Part shown: one piece after another, positions 23,879 to 32,528 of the stretch | Layout of the letters: each line of letters starts with the position of its first letter | How positions within the stretch are numbered: position 1 is the first letter of the stretch | Source: Pseudonocardia endophytica | GTDB lineage: Bacteria; Actinomycetota; Actinomycetes; Mycobacteriales; Pseudonocardiaceae | Direction of reading: 5' to 3' | DNA: 64,000 bases | Assembly: GCF_004339565.1 (NCBI RefSeq) | Contig: NZ_SMFZ01000001.1 | Location: 1,550,001-1,614,000 of the forward strand | Notes under the pieces: model-generated | Database searches by the model: none | Seen by the model: the letters and a program-made list of their open reading frames with translations, nothing else | Told to the model about the DNA's origin: nothing | Program-made: the position numbers and the translations under genes

Positions 23879-24826
23879 TCAGGGCAGGAGGGCGCTCACG
23901 CGGTCCAGGCGGTCGTGCCACCAGAGGGCGCGGACGGGATCGGCGGCGAGGGCGTCGCGGCGGACCGGGTCAGGCGCTCGTCGGGGCACCGGCAGGACGC
24001 CGTCGACCGCGACGAACGCCTCCTCCGGCGCGACGACGTCGTCGGTCAGCAGCGACGCCGTCCCCAGACCGCAGGCGAACGGCAGTTCCGGCAGCGCACC
24101 GGCCAGGGCCAGTCCGGCCGCCATGCCGACGCCGGTCTCCAGCGCAGAGGACACCACCACCGGGAGACCGCAGGCGTCGGCGATCTCCAGCGCGCGTCGC
24201 ACCCCTCCGAGGGGGGCCACCTTCAGCACGGCCACGTCCGCGGCACCGGCGAGCGCCACGCGCAGCGGGTCGTCGGCCCGGCGGATCGACTCGTCGGCCG
24301 CGATCCGCACGTCCACCCGGCGCCGGACCCGAGCCAGCTCGTCGACGGTCCGGCAGGGCTGCTCGACGTACTCGAGCCCGCCCGCCGACCGCTCCAGCAT
24401 CGTGATCGCGTGCACCGCCTCCTCGACGGTCCACGCGCCGTTGGCGTCCACCCGGACCGCGCCGGACGGTCCGAGAGCGCCGCGCACCGCCTCGACCCTG
24501 GCGAGGTCGGCGGGCAGCGAACCGGGCATGTCCGCCACCTTCACCTTCGCGGCGGCACACCCCGAGTCACGCACGATCCGGAACGCCTGCTCCGGGTCGA
24601 CGGCCGGCACGGTGCAGTTGACCGGCACGGAACCACGCACCGGCTCCGGCCACCCCGACTCCGCCGCCTCCCTGGCCGAGGAGAGCCACGGGACGGACTC
24701 CGCGTCGTCGTACTCGGTGAACGGGCAGAACTCGCCCCAGCCCGCAGGACCCTCGATCAGCACGCCCTCGCGGACGGTGATGCCGCGGAACCGGGTGGTC
24801 GTCGGGATCGCGTACGGGAAGGGCAT
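23879..24826 (-). CDS. menC: o-Succinylbenzoate synthase
   Basis: A 315-residue enolase-superfamily enzyme of menaquinone synthesis, dehydrating SHCHC to o-succinylbenzoate. Catalytic lysine is in AAAKVKVAD (about residue 95), metal ligands are in VRVDANGAW, EYVEQPC and AADESIRR, and the second lysine is in AVLKVAPLGG. The N-terminus MPFPYAIPTTTRFRGITVREG is typical of the actinobacterial type. It follows the monooxygenase gene by 14 bp on the same strand. No other men genes are visible, so the menaquinone set must be elsewhere. A promiscuous N-acylamino acid racemase role is possible. Confidence 0.9.
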   Translation of the reverse strand: MPFPYAIPTTTRFRGITVREGVLIEGPAGWGEFCPFTEYDDAESVPWLSSAREAAESGWPEPVRGSVPVNCTVPAVDPEQAFRIVRDSGCAAAKVKVADMPGSLPADLARVEAVRGALGPSGAVRVDANGAWTVEEAVHAITMLERSAGGLEYVEQPCRTVDELARVRRRVDVRIAADESIRRADDPLRVALAGAADVAVLKVAPLGGVRRALEIADACGLPVVVSSALETGVGMAAGLALAGALPELPFACGLGTASLLTDDVVAPEEAFVAVDGVLPVPRRAPDPVRRDALAADPVRALWWHDRLDRVSALLP

Positions 24827-24840
24827 CCGCGAGAAGCTAC

Positions 24841-26298
24841 TCAGGCGATGAGCTCGTGGTGCGACGGGTCGACCCGGCGCGTACGCCGGCGGAACGTGAA
24901 GGTGTATCCGGGCCAGAGTGTCCGGTTTCGTCCGTGTTCGTCGAGGTACCAGCTGCCGCAACCGCCCCGGCTCCAGACCGCTTTGTCCAGTTTAGACTGG
25001 ATATCGTCGTTGAACGCGTCCTGCGACTCCTGTCGGGTGTCGATCGCGACGGCCCGGTTCGCGTCGACCGTCCGCATCGCGTCGAGCACGTAGTTCACCT
25101 GCGACTCGATCATGTAGACCATCGAGCTGTGCCCGAGACCGGTGTTCGGCCCGACGAGCGTGAACAGGTTCGGGAAGCCCGCGACCGTCGTGCCGAGCAG
25201 CGCCTGCGAGCCGTCGCGCCAGGCGTCGGTGAGCTTGACCCCGTCGCGGCCGGTGACGGCCATCCGGCTCATCCCGTCGCCGACCCGGAACCCGGTGCCG
25301 AAGACGATGACGTCGACCTCGTGCTCGACCCCGTCGTCGGTGACCACGCCGCGCTCGGTGATCCGCGTGATCCCGCCGGTCTCGACGGCGACGTTGTCCC
25401 GGCGCAGGGCCGGGTAGTAGTCGTTGGACATCAGGATGCGCTTGCACCCCATGGTGAACGTCGGCGTGACCTTCTCGCGCAGCTCCGCGTCACCGGCGAA
25501 CGTGGTGCGGAGGTAGGCACGCCCGAGCCGCTCGGCGGCCTTCATCAGGGGCGGGTGCATGAACCCCGCGACGAGCGCCTCGTGCCGCCAGTACAGCGAC
25601 GACCGGTACGCCGCCCGCACGCCTGGCACGTGCCGGAACAGGCGGCGGGTGCGCTCGCGGATCGGTTTGTCCGGCTTCGGCAGCACCCACGGCGCGGTGC
25701 GCTGGAACAGCGTCAGCGACGCGACCTCCGGCGCGATGGCGGGCACGAACTGGATCGCGCTCGCCCCGGTGCCGATCACGGCGACCCGCTTGCCGGCCAG
25801 GTCGAGGGAGTGGTCCCACTGCGCGGAGTGGAAGGCCGGCCCGGCGAACCGGTCCAGACCCTCGATCTCCGGGACGGACGGCTCGTGCAGCGCGCCGGTC
25901 CCGAACACGACGTAGCGGGCCCGGATCGTCGTGCCGTCGGCCAGGCGGACGTCCCAGCCGCCGTCGTTCCACTCGGCGCCGTCGACCGTCGCATCGAAAC
26001 GGATCCGGTCGCGCAGCGCGTAGCGGTCGGCGACGTCCTCCAGATAGGACCGGATCTCCGACTGGCGGGCGAACGTGCGCGTCCACTCCGGATTCGGGGC
26101 GAACGAGAACGAGTACAGGTGGGACTCGACGTCGCAGGCACAGCCCGGATAGACGTTGTCCCGCCAGGTGCCGCCGAGCGACGACCCCTTCTCCAGGATC
26201 ACCCAGTCCCGGCGGCCGTCGGCGTCCAGCGCGACCGCGGCGCCGAGCCCGGCGAAGCCGCTCCCGACGATGACCGTGTCCACCTGCTGCGTGCTCAT
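24841..26298 (-). CDS. Flavin-dependent monooxygenase, Baeyer-Villiger type
   Basis: A 485-residue class B flavoprotein. FAD motif GSGFAGLG (about 12-19), NADPH motif GTGASAIQFVPA (about 175-186), and the BVMO fingerprint in FAGPAFHSAQWDHS (F-x-G-x3-H-x3-W-D). LEKGSSLGGTWRDNVYPGCACDV is the usual segment after the FAD helix. Such enzymes insert oxygen beside ketones or oxidise heteroatoms. It is divergent from a TetR gene with a 69-bp gap that holds two palindromes, and menC follows on the same strand. Expression is probably repressed by that TetR and induced by a ketone-like ligand. Confidence 0.92.
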   Translation of the reverse strand: MSTQQVDTVIVGSGFAGLGAAVALDADGRRDWVILEKGSSLGGTWRDNVYPGCACDVESHLYSFSFAPNPEWTRTFARQSEIRSYLEDVADRYALRDRIRFDATVDGAEWNDGGWDVRLADGTTIRARYVVFGTGALHEPSVPEIEGLDRFAGPAFHSAQWDHSLDLAGKRVAVIGTGASAIQFVPAIAPEVASLTLFQRTAPWVLPKPDKPIRERTRRLFRHVPGVRAAYRSSLYWRHEALVAGFMHPPLMKAAERLGRAYLRTTFAGDAELREKVTPTFTMGCKRILMSNDYYPALRRDNVAVETGGITRITERGVVTDDGVEHEVDVIVFGTGFRVGDGMSRMAVTGRDGVKLTDAWRDGSQALLGTTVAGFPNLFTLVGPNTGLGHSSMVYMIESQVNYVLDAMRTVDANRAVAIDTRQESQDAFNDDIQSKLDKAVWSRGGCGSWYLDEHGRNRTLWPGYTFTFRRRTRRVDPSHHELIA

Positions 26299-26316
26299 CC
26301 ACCCTCCCCAGATGGT

Positions 26317-26344
26317 GTTACCGCCGGTAACTTACCACGAGTAA
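26317..26344. promoter_or_regulatory. Paired TetR operator in the BVMO/tetR promoter
   Basis: GTTACCGCCGGTAAC (26317-26331) is a perfect 6+3+6 palindrome. It is directly followed by TTACCACGAGTAA (26332-26344), a second dyad with 4-bp arms and the same TTAC/GTAA ends. Both lie between the divergent starts at 26298 and 26368. Two adjacent dyads are a common layout for cooperative TetR binding, so the adjacent TetR probably represses both genes here. Confidence 0.7.
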
Positions 26345-26367
26345 CCACCGACGGATAGGGTGTCGCG

Positions 26368-26967
26368 GTGTCCACCAGCCCCGCCCGCAAGAGGGTCGGC
26401 CGCGCCGAGCGCGAGCAGCAGATCCTCGACGCGGCCGTGGACGTGTTCTCCAGCCGCGGCTACGCGGGCGCCTCGATGGACACGGTCGCCGAACGCGTCG
26501 GCGTGACGAAGCCGGTGCTGTACACGCACTTCGGGTCCAAGGAGGGCCTGCTGCTGGCCTGCATCGGCCGTGCACGGGCCGAGCTGCTGGACGCCACCGC
26601 GACGGCGGCGGCCGCGGCGACGACCCCGGAGGACATGCTGCGCCGGGGCACGAGGGCGTTCTTCGACTACCTCGACGCGCGGGCGCCCGCCTGGACGCTG
26701 CTCTACTCCGAGGCGGGCGTGGCCGCCCAGGCACTGGAGGAGGTCCGGACCCAGCAGACCGACTTCATCGCGAGCCTGCTCGGCGCCCAGGCACCGGACA
26801 CCGACCCGGCCCGGCTGACCGGGTGGGCACAGGTGATCGTCGGCGCGTGCGAGCGGCTGGCCGTGTGGCGCGGACAGCTCGACCCGGCGCGGCGTGTGTC
26901 GGCCGAGCAGGCCACCGAGTTCCTGATGGATCTCGTCTGGACCGGGCTCGCGCGAGATCCGTCCTAG
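26368..26967 (+). CDS. TetR-family repressor, divergent from BVMO
   Basis: A 199-residue TetR protein with a classic HTH: AEREQQILDAAVDVFSSRGY, then MDTVAERVGVTKPVLYTHFGSKEGLL at about residues 35-60 given here in parts. The C-terminal ligand domain ends QATEFLMDLVWTGLAR. Start GTG 26368. The clear operator pair upstream and the divergent monooxygenase suggest local autoregulation. Its last 4 bases overlap the convergent PLP-enzyme gene. Confidence 0.9.
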   Translation: MSTSPARKRVGRAEREQQILDAAVDVFSSRGYAGASMDTVAERVGVTKPVLYTHFGSKEGLLLACIGRARAELLDATATAAAAATTPEDMLRRGTRAFFDYLDARAPAWTLLYSEAGVAAQALEEVRTQQTDFIASLLGAQAPDTDPARLTGWAQVIVGACERLAVWRGQLDPARRVSAEQATEFLMDLVWTGLARDPS

Positions 26968-27983
26968 GTGGACGCGAGGGTTGGCGCCGGCGCCCCCGCC
27001 CACTCCATCCGCGACCACGGCAACGCGAGCTCGCCGGTGTGCCGCACCGGAACCGGCTCGAGCTCGTCCAGCGGCGTCGCCTCTCCGTGCCGGGCGAACA
27101 CGGAGTGCAGGTAGCGGTGGCCGGTGTCCGCGGCGACCACCACGACGGTGCGCGACGGGTCGTGGGCACGCTCCCAGCGCGCCGCCAGGTAGGCGGCGCC
27201 GCTCGAGAGACCGGCGAACACGGCGTGCCGCCGCATCAGGTCGACGCTCCCGGACAGCGCCGCGGTGAACCCGGTCCAGTGCACGCTGTCGTAGCCGCCG
27301 TGGTCGACGTTCCCGAACGGGATGGAGGAGCCGATCCCGGCAATGATGATCTCCGGGTCGTGCACGTGCTCGCTGCCGAACGTGACGCTGCCGAACGGCT
27401 GCACCCCGGCCAGCCGGGTCCGCTCCCCCGGCGGCTCGCCCGCCCGCAGGAACCGGCCCAGCGCTCCGGTCGACGCCCCGGACCCGACGCCGCCGACCAC
27501 GGTCAGCGGCACCGGCCCGGCGGCGGACCGGATCGCGTCGGCGACCGGGCGGTACCCGAGGTAGTGCACGTCGTCGTGGTACTGGCGCATCCAGTGCAGG
27601 CGCGGGTCGGCCTCGAGCAGCTCCCGGATGCGCGCGACCCGGCGGCTCTGGTCCAGCTTCAGGTCCGACGACGGCGGCATCCGTTCCAGCGTCGCGCCGA
27701 GCAGTTCCAGCTGCACGCGCACCGCCTCGTCGACGGTCGTCGACCCGACGATGTGGCAGCGCATCCCGTGCCGGTGGCAGGCCAGCGCCAGCGCGTAGGC
27801 GTAGATCCCGCTCGAGGAGTCCAGCAGCGTGTCCCCCGGCGCGACGGCGCCGTCCGCCAGCAGCCGGCGTACCGCGGCGTCCGCCGAGAGCACCTTCATC
27901 GTCTCGAAGCGCAGGCAGATCAGCCGGTCGTCGAGACGGACCAGGTCCGGTCGTCCGACGGCGTCGGCGACGTGTGCGTCCAC
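26964..27983 (-). CDS. PLP-dependent beta-replacement enzyme, divergent cysteine synthase/SbnA-like
   Basis: A 339-residue fold-type II PLP enzyme. Lys30 in RFETMKVLSADAAV sits where CysK-type enzymes have the Schiff-base lysine; the substrate loop is DSSSGIYAYALA, and the phosphate-binding glycine loop is GVGSGASTG. SbnA, a relative, makes a 2,3-diaminopropionate precursor from phosphoserine for staphyloferrin B. A GGAGGAC ribosome-binding site before GTG 27983 fixes the start, although it overlaps the upstream kinase gene by 64 bp. Coupling with a GHMP kinase suggests a phosphorylated Ser/Thr-type substrate. It is the last gene of the DUF364-kinase-PLP operon; the exact reaction is inferred. 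Confidence 0.8.
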   Translation of the reverse strand: MDAHVADAVGRPDLVRLDDRLICLRFETMKVLSADAAVRRLLADGAVAPGDTLLDSSSGIYAYALALACHRHGMRCHIVGSTTVDEAVRVQLELLGATLERMPPSSDLKLDQSRRVARIRELLEADPRLHWMRQYHDDVHYLGYRPVADAIRSAAGPVPLTVVGGVGSGASTGALGRFLRAGEPPGERTRLAGVQPFGSVTFGSEHVHDPEIIIAGIGSSIPFGNVDHGGYDSVHWTGFTAALSGSVDLMRRHAVFAGLSSGAAYLAARWERAHDPSRTVVVVAADTGHRYLHSVFARHGEATPLDELEPVPVRHTGELALPWSRMEWAGAPAPTLAST

Positions 27984-28846
27984 GGTCGTCCTCCGATGGC
28001 GAAGAGTCGGGTGGGTGGCAGGCCGTGTGCCCGCAGCGCCGCAGCGGCGCGGTGGGGGCCGGACAGGGGACCGGCCGCGTCGAACAGCAGCCCGGCGACG
28101 TTGCCGCTGTGTGCGATCTGCACCCCGACGGCGCCGGTCGCTGCCGCGACGGAGCGCAGGCGCTCCACGTCGGGGCCCGGCCGTGCGCGGAGCGCGCTCG
28201 CCGTCGCCACCCGGCCGAGCAGATCCGAATCTCCGGTGACGACGGCGCGTCGCAGCCGTCCGCGCAGGTCCGCGTAGAACGCCACCTCAGAGGGCGACGG
28301 CCGGGGCGGGCGGGCCAGAGGTGTGTCCACCGGCCGTCCGCTCTCCAGCAGGCAACCGAGCACGCGCAGCGGCGGCAGCGCGGCGCCGAGGTCCTCGAGC
28401 ACGTCGCCGTCGCGGTGTGCGAACAGGCGTGGGCGGTCGTCGAACATCAGCGGGTCGCTCGCCGCCTCGGCCCCGACCGCGATCCGCGCGATCGTCCGCG
28501 GTGACGGCACCACTCCGCAGGTGTCGGCGACGGCCCGGACGGTCGCGACGACGTCGGCCGTCGACGACCCCATGCCGAGCCCGGCCGGCACGCCACCGTC
28601 CAGGACGAGGTCACCACCCGGCGCCCCGACGGCCTCGGCGGCCAGCCGGGCGGCCCGGTCCGCCTTGGACCGGTCCGGCGGCGAGACGGTGATCCCGCGG
28701 CCCCCCGGCGTGAACGTCGCGCGCACGGCGCACCCGGGCAACGGCAGCGTGACGAGGCCGGGACGCGCGACGTCGGCGGCGTCGGTGAACCAGCCCTGGA
28801 GCAACTCGCCGTGGTGGGCTCCGCAGCTCCCGGTCCCGGTTCTCAC
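27920..28846 (-). CDS. GHMP-family kinase (PduX-like)
   Basis: A 308-residue GHMP kinase. The ATP-binding glycine-rich motif is GGVPAGLGMGSSTADVVA (about residues 85-102), the N-terminal strand has GSCGAHHGELLQGW, and a C-terminal HSGNVAGLLFD segment matches motif 3. The pattern recalls PduX, the L-threonine kinase of cobalamin nucleotide-loop synthesis, but no cobalamin genes are near. Its start GTG 28846 overlaps the DUF364 stop as GTGA. Product L-phosphothreonine or phosphoserine would be a suitable substrate for the PLP enzyme encoded next. Substrate is inferred. Confidence 0.8.
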   Translation of the reverse strand: MRTGTGSCGAHHGELLQGWFTDAADVARPGLVTLPLPGCAVRATFTPGGRGITVSPPDRSKADRAARLAAEAVGAPGGDLVLDGGVPAGLGMGSSTADVVATVRAVADTCGVVPSPRTIARIAVGAEAASDPLMFDDRPRLFAHRDGDVLEDLGAALPPLRVLGCLLESGRPVDTPLARPPRPSPSEVAFYADLRGRLRRAVVTGDSDLLGRVATASALRARPGPDVERLRSVAAATGAVGVQIAHSGNVAGLLFDAAGPLSGPHRAAAALRAHGLPPTRLFAIGGRPWTHTSPTPSDDRTWSVSTTG

Positions 28847-29679
28847 GACCGGTACCGGTACAGCGCCGTCGGCTCGGCACTGAACTGGGAGAACGGGAAC
28901 GGCTCGGCGGACAGTGCGTCCACACCGGACCCGAGGAACGCGCGGGCGACGGCCGCGCCGGTCTGCGCGTAGACGGTGAGCGGGACGCCGCGGTCGCGGC
29001 AGCGGTCCACGATGGCGTCGAACGTCCCGTTGGCCAACGTCATCCCGGTCGCGACGACGGCGTCGGCGGCGTCGATCACCTCGGCCGCGTCCCGTGCGAC
29101 CACGTCGCCCCAGTGCGTCGTGCGCAGGTCCAGGTCGCATGGCAGGCACTCGGCCCCGCGGTCCCGGATGGCCGCGACCAGCGGGTTCACCACACCGATC
29201 AGCGCCACCCTGGCCCCCGGCCGCACGTCGAGAAGTCCCGCGACGGCCGCGTCCCGGGCCACCGCACGCTCCTCCGGCGTGCCGTCCGGCAGCAGCACGC
29301 GCTCCGGTACCGGGTCGTCGCGGAACGGACGGACGGCGGCGAGGTAGGCGTCCAGCGCCGCGATCCGCAGCGGCTCGCACTCGTCACGCAACAGCACCTC
29401 CACCGGGCTCCCGGACGCGTCGCACCACCCGTCCGGGTCGGGCGTGTCCGCAGCGACGGACGCCGCCCCGAACGCACGCCCGACCCGGACGAGCACGTAC
29501 CGGTTCCGGTAGGTCGTCGACGAGCCCGCGAGGCGCGTGCCGTGGGTGAGCCGGAAGACGCTCGTCGCGACGAGACCTGCCGGGGACGGTCCGCGGGCCC
29601 CGGCGAGCACGTCGTCGACGAGCCCTCGGACGGTGCGGACGGTTCGCTCGATCACGGTCGTAACGGTAAGCATTTTCAT
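28843..29679 (-). CDS. DUF364 (DUF4213-DUF364) Rossmann-like, putative metal-chelation protein
   Basis: A 278-residue protein. The N-terminal half fits DUF4213 (FRLTHGTRLAGSSTTYRN), the C-terminal half fits DUF364: GARVALIGVVNPLVAAIRDR, a VATGMTLANGTFDAIVDRC segment near residues 215-233 and AQTGAAVARAFLGSG. Archaeal and bacterial relatives are often beside metal-transport genes and are described as possible heavy-metal chelation proteins; activity is unproven. It may bind a metal complex or condense metallophore parts. Start ATG 29679 (or ATG 29673) overlaps a Zur-like sequence. It opens a three-gene minus-strand operon, divergent from the FecCD importer. Confidence 0.78.
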   Translation of the reverse strand: MKMLTVTTVIERTVRTVRGLVDDVLAGARGPSPAGLVATSVFRLTHGTRLAGSSTTYRNRYVLVRVGRAFGAASVAADTPDPDGWCDASGSPVEVLLRDECEPLRIAALDAYLAAVRPFRDDPVPERVLLPDGTPEERAVARDAAVAGLLDVRPGARVALIGVVNPLVAAIRDRGAECLPCDLDLRTTHWGDVVARDAAEVIDAADAVVATGMTLANGTFDAIVDRCRDRGVPLTVYAQTGAAVARAFLGSGVDALSAEPFPFSQFSAEPTALYRYRS

Positions 29680-29682
29680 TTA
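29661..29682. promoter_or_regulatory. Candidate Zur-like box at the DUF364 start
   Basis: TAACGGTAAGCATTTTCATT at 29661-29680 resembles the actinobacterial zinc-uptake-regulator box (AT-rich dyad of the TAATGAAAA...TTTTCATTA kind). The right half matches well, the left half has four or five mismatches. It is a striking AT-rich island in a GC-rich region and overlaps the DUF364 start codons, 70 bp from the divergent importer start. By-eye match only. Confidence 0.35.
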
Positions 29683-29749
29683 CTTCGGGCAAGCGTGACG
29701 TACAGCTCTGGACGGTCACCGGGGACGGGTGTTACCAATATCGACAATC

Positions 29750-30769
29750 ATGTTCAAGAATCTGGCCACCCCGGTGCTGTGCCTCGCGTTGCTGGGCTCG
29801 ATCCTGCTCGCGATCGGGCTCGGGCCCGCCGCCGTCCCACCGGCCGGGACGGCGCGGCTGCTCGGCGCGGCCGTGTTCGGCGGCACGATCCGGGCCGACG
29901 AGGTGCCGCTCTACGAGATCGTGTGGCAGCTGCGCACGCCGCGGGTGCTGCTGGCGGCACTCGTCGGGGCCGGGCTGGCCGCGGTGGGCGTGGCCGTGCA
30001 GGCACTGGTGCGCAACCCGCTGGCCGACCCGTTCGTGCTCGGGGTGTCCTCCGGCGCGTCCGTCGGGGCGGTCGCGGTGCTGGTCACCGGCTCGCTCGCG
30101 GCGCTCGGTGTGCACGCGCTCTCGGTCGGGGCGTTCCTCGGTGCTCTGGCGGCGACGGCGCTGGTCGGGCTCGTCGCGCGAGGCGGGTCTCCGCTGCGGC
30201 TCGTGCTCACCGGGATCGCGCTGGCCTACGCGTTCCAGGCCGGGATGGCGCTGCTCGTCTACCTCGTACCGCAGGGCGAGTCCACCGCGACGGTGCTGTT
30301 CTGGAGCCTCGGCGGGTTCGGCGGCGCGACGTGGGAGTCCCTGCCGGTGGTCGCCGTCGTCGTGGTCGCGGGGGCGGTCGTGCTGTGGCGCAACGCCCGT
30401 GACCTCGACGTGCTGGCGCTCGGCGACGAGACGGCCGTCGGGTCCGGTGTGGACGTCCGGGTGCTGCGGCGCAGGCTGTTCGTCCTGACCTCGGTGATGA
30501 CCGGCGCGATGGTCGCGGTCAGCGGCGCGATCGGGTTCGTCGGGCTGATCGTGCCGCACCTCGTGCGGATGGTCGCCGGTGCGTCGCACTCGGCCGTGCT
30601 GGTGATCGCGCCGCTGGTCGGCGCGCTGCTCGCGGTGTGGGTCGACCTGCTGGCGCGCACCGTCGTCGCGCCCCGCGAGCTGCCGATCGGCGTCGTCACG
30701 GCACTGGTCGGTGTCCCGGTGTTCCTGGCGCTGGTCCGCCGCCGCGGGTACGTGTTCGGCGGCACGTGA
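29750..30769 (+). CDS. FecCD-type ABC importer permease
   Basis: A 339-residue polytopic permease of the FecCD/BtuC family, importing siderophores, heme, cobalamin or metal complexes. Marks are RTPRVLLAALVGAGLA, QALVRNPLADPFVLGVSSGAS in the first half, and GAIGFVGLIVPHLVRM near residue 255, the coupling-helix region. ATG 29750 lacks a ribosome-binding site; a CAATAT sequence at 29736-29741 could be a -10 element giving a leaderless mRNA that begins at the ATG. A GTG at 29729 is an alternative start adding seven residues. It overlaps the ATPase gene by one base (TGATG). Confidence 0.9.
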   Translation: MFKNLATPVLCLALLGSILLAIGLGPAAVPPAGTARLLGAAVFGGTIRADEVPLYEIVWQLRTPRVLLAALVGAGLAAVGVAVQALVRNPLADPFVLGVSSGASVGAVAVLVTGSLAALGVHALSVGAFLGALAATALVGLVARGGSPLRLVLTGIALAYAFQAGMALLVYLVPQGESTATVLFWSLGGFGGATWESLPVVAVVVVAGAVVLWRNARDLDVLALGDETAVGSGVDVRVLRRRLFVLTSVMTGAMVAVSGAIGFVGLIVPHLVRMVAGASHSAVLVIAPLVGALLAVWVDLLARTVVAPRELPIGVVTALVGVPVFLALVRRRGYVFGGT

Positions 30770-31539
30770 TGGACCTGGCGCTCGACGGGCTGACCGTCGC
30801 CCTTGACGGACGCGAGGTCGTCCGCGAGTTGAGCCTCGACGTGGCGTCCGGGACGGTCGTGGGCCTGGTCGGACCGAACGGCAGCGGGAAGTCGACGGCG
30901 CTGCGCTGCGCCTACCGCGCGCTCGCCCCGGTCCGCGGCACGGTGCGTGTGGACGGTACCGACGTCACCTCGGTGAGCCTGCGCGACGGTGCCCGCCGGC
31001 TCGCCGTGATGGCCCAGCACTACGGGTCCGATCTGGACTTCACGGTCCGCGAGGTGGTCGCGCTCGGCCGGGCACCCCACCTGCGCGGCAACCGCAGGCT
31101 CGGCCCGCGCGACCACGCGGTCTGCGCGGACGCGATGCGCCGCGTCGGCGTCGACACGCTCGCCGACCGCGGCGTGCTCACGCTGTCCGGTGGCGAGCGC
31201 CAGCGCGTGCTGGCCGCCCGCGCGCTCGCCCAGGAGCCCGAGGTGCTGGTGCTCGACGAGCCGACGAACCACCTCGACGTCGCCCACCAGCTCGGCCTGC
31301 TGGCCGTGCTGCGGGACAGCGGCGTGACCGTGCTCGTCGTGCTGCACGACCTCAACCTCGCCGCCACCGCGTGCGACCGCATCGGCGTGCTCTCGGACGG
31401 CCGGCTGGTCGCGTCCGGGCCGCCCGCCGAGGTGCTGACCACGGACCTCGTCGAGGCCGTGTTCGGCGTGCGCACCCGCGTCGTCGGGCACCCGGACACC
31501 GGTGCGCCGCAACTGCTCTACACCCTGCCCCTGCCGTGA
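30769..31539 (+). CDS. FecE/BtuD-type ABC transporter ATPase
   Basis: A 256-residue ATPase. Walker A GPNGSGKST (about 37-45), Q-loop AVMAQHYGSD, signature LSGGERQRV, Walker B EVLVLDEPTNHLD and H-loop VLVVLHDLN. It works with the FecCD permease (one-base overlap) and the downstream lipoprotein. Organisation FecCD-ATPase-binding protein is standard for siderophore or metal-chelate uptake. Confidence 0.93.
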   Translation: MDLALDGLTVALDGREVVRELSLDVASGTVVGLVGPNGSGKSTALRCAYRALAPVRGTVRVDGTDVTSVSLRDGARRLAVMAQHYGSDLDFTVREVVALGRAPHLRGNRRLGPRDHAVCADAMRRVGVDTLADRGVLTLSGGERQRVLAARALAQEPEVLVLDEPTNHLDVAHQLGLLAVLRDSGVTVLVVLHDLNLAATACDRIGVLSDGRLVASGPPAEVLTTDLVEAVFGVRTRVVGHPDTGAPQLLYTLPLP

Positions 31540-31550
31540 GAGGACTCCCC

Positions 31551-32528
31551 GTGCGCCCTGCCGTCGCCCTGCTGCTCGCCGCCTCGCTGGCGCTGTCCGC
31601 CTGCGGCGCGCATGTCGAGGACACCGCGGGCCCCGCGACGACGACGGTCCCCCGGTGCGGGGAGCAGGTCGCCTACCGGCCGCCGCACCGCGCCGTCGCC
31701 TACGAGGGCGGCAGCGCGGACAAGCTGTTCGCGCTCGGGCTCACCGACCGCGTGCGCGGCTACGTGATGCCGCCGGCGAACCCGCCGGTCACCGAGTCCC
31801 CGTGGGCCGCGGAGTACGCACGCGTCGACATGCTGTCCGACGACCTGCTCAACCGCGAGCTCGTCGTCGACGCGGGCGCCGACCTCGTCGTCGCAGGCTG
31901 GCGGTCCGGGTTCTCCGACGAGCGCGGCATCACCCCCGCACTGCTCGACCGGCTCGGCATCCAGTCGTTCATGCACGCCGAGACGTGCTGGAACTACCCG
32001 GGGTTCCCGCGGCGCACGACCCCGCTGGAAGGGCTCTACGAGGACATGACGCGGCTCGGCGCGATCTTCGGCGTGCCGGACCGGGCCGCGGCGGTGGTGG
32101 CGGGGATGAAGCGGCGGGTCGCCGCCGTCGAGGCGTCGGCGCCGACCGGCGGCACCCCGCCGCCGGTGTTCCTCTACGACTCCGGCACCGACCGCCCCGC
32201 GACCGCGGCGAACCAGGTCCCGCCGAACGACATCATCCGGATCGCGGGCGGCCGGAATATTCTGTCCGACGTGGACGGACGGTGGACCGACGTCGGGTGG
32301 GAGACGGTCGTGCAGCGACGACCGGAGGTGATCATGGTGCTGGACTACGGTGACCGGAGCGCGCAGCAGAAGATCGCGTTCCTGCGCTCGCACCCCGCGC
32401 TGCGCAGCGTGCCCGCCGTGCAGCGCAACCGGTTCTTCGTGCTCGACTACAACGAGGGCATCAGCGGGCCCCGCAACATCGACGGCCTCGAGCGGTTCGC
32501 CGCGTACATGACGGACGTGCCGCGGTGA
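31551..32528 (+). CDS. Lipoprotein substrate-binding protein of the FecB/BtuF class
   Basis: A 325-residue lipoprotein. Signal peptide ends in lipobox LSAC with acylated Cys18, then a class III (helical-backbone) binding domain with AYEGGSADKLFALGLTDRV, ELVVDAGADLVVAGW, GIQSFMHAETCWN and TNLEGL-like segments. GAGAGGA upstream of GTG 31551 is the ribosome-binding site. The protein has several Cys, His and Met residues in the domain (HAETCWN) that could contact metal. It should capture the chelate outside the membrane and pass it to the FecCD permease. The ligand is unknown. Confidence 0.88.
   Translation: MRPAVALLLAASLALSACGAHVEDTAGPATTTVPRCGEQVAYRPPHRAVAYEGGSADKLFALGLTDRVRGYVMPPANPPVTESPWAAEYARVDMLSDDLLNRELVVDAGADLVVAGWRSGFSDERGITPALLDRLGIQSFMHAETCWNYPGFPRRTTPLEGLYEDMTRLGAIFGVPDRAAAVVAGMKRRVAAVEASAPTGGTPPPVFLYDSGTDRPATAANQVPPNDIIRIAGGRNILSDVDGRWTDVGWETVVQRRPEVIMVLDYGDRSAQQKIAFLRSHPALRSVPAVQRNRFFVLDYNEGISGPRNIDGLERFAAYMTDVPR

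Noticed and set aside
23879..26298. A functional link of menC with the Baeyer-Villiger monooxygenase
   Set aside because: The genes are 14 bp apart, but no pathway connecting them is known to me; I list adjacency only.
27920..28846. Calling the GHMP kinase pduX
   Set aside because: No cobalamin or propanediol genes are near and the partner is a beta-replacement enzyme, so only the family level is safe.
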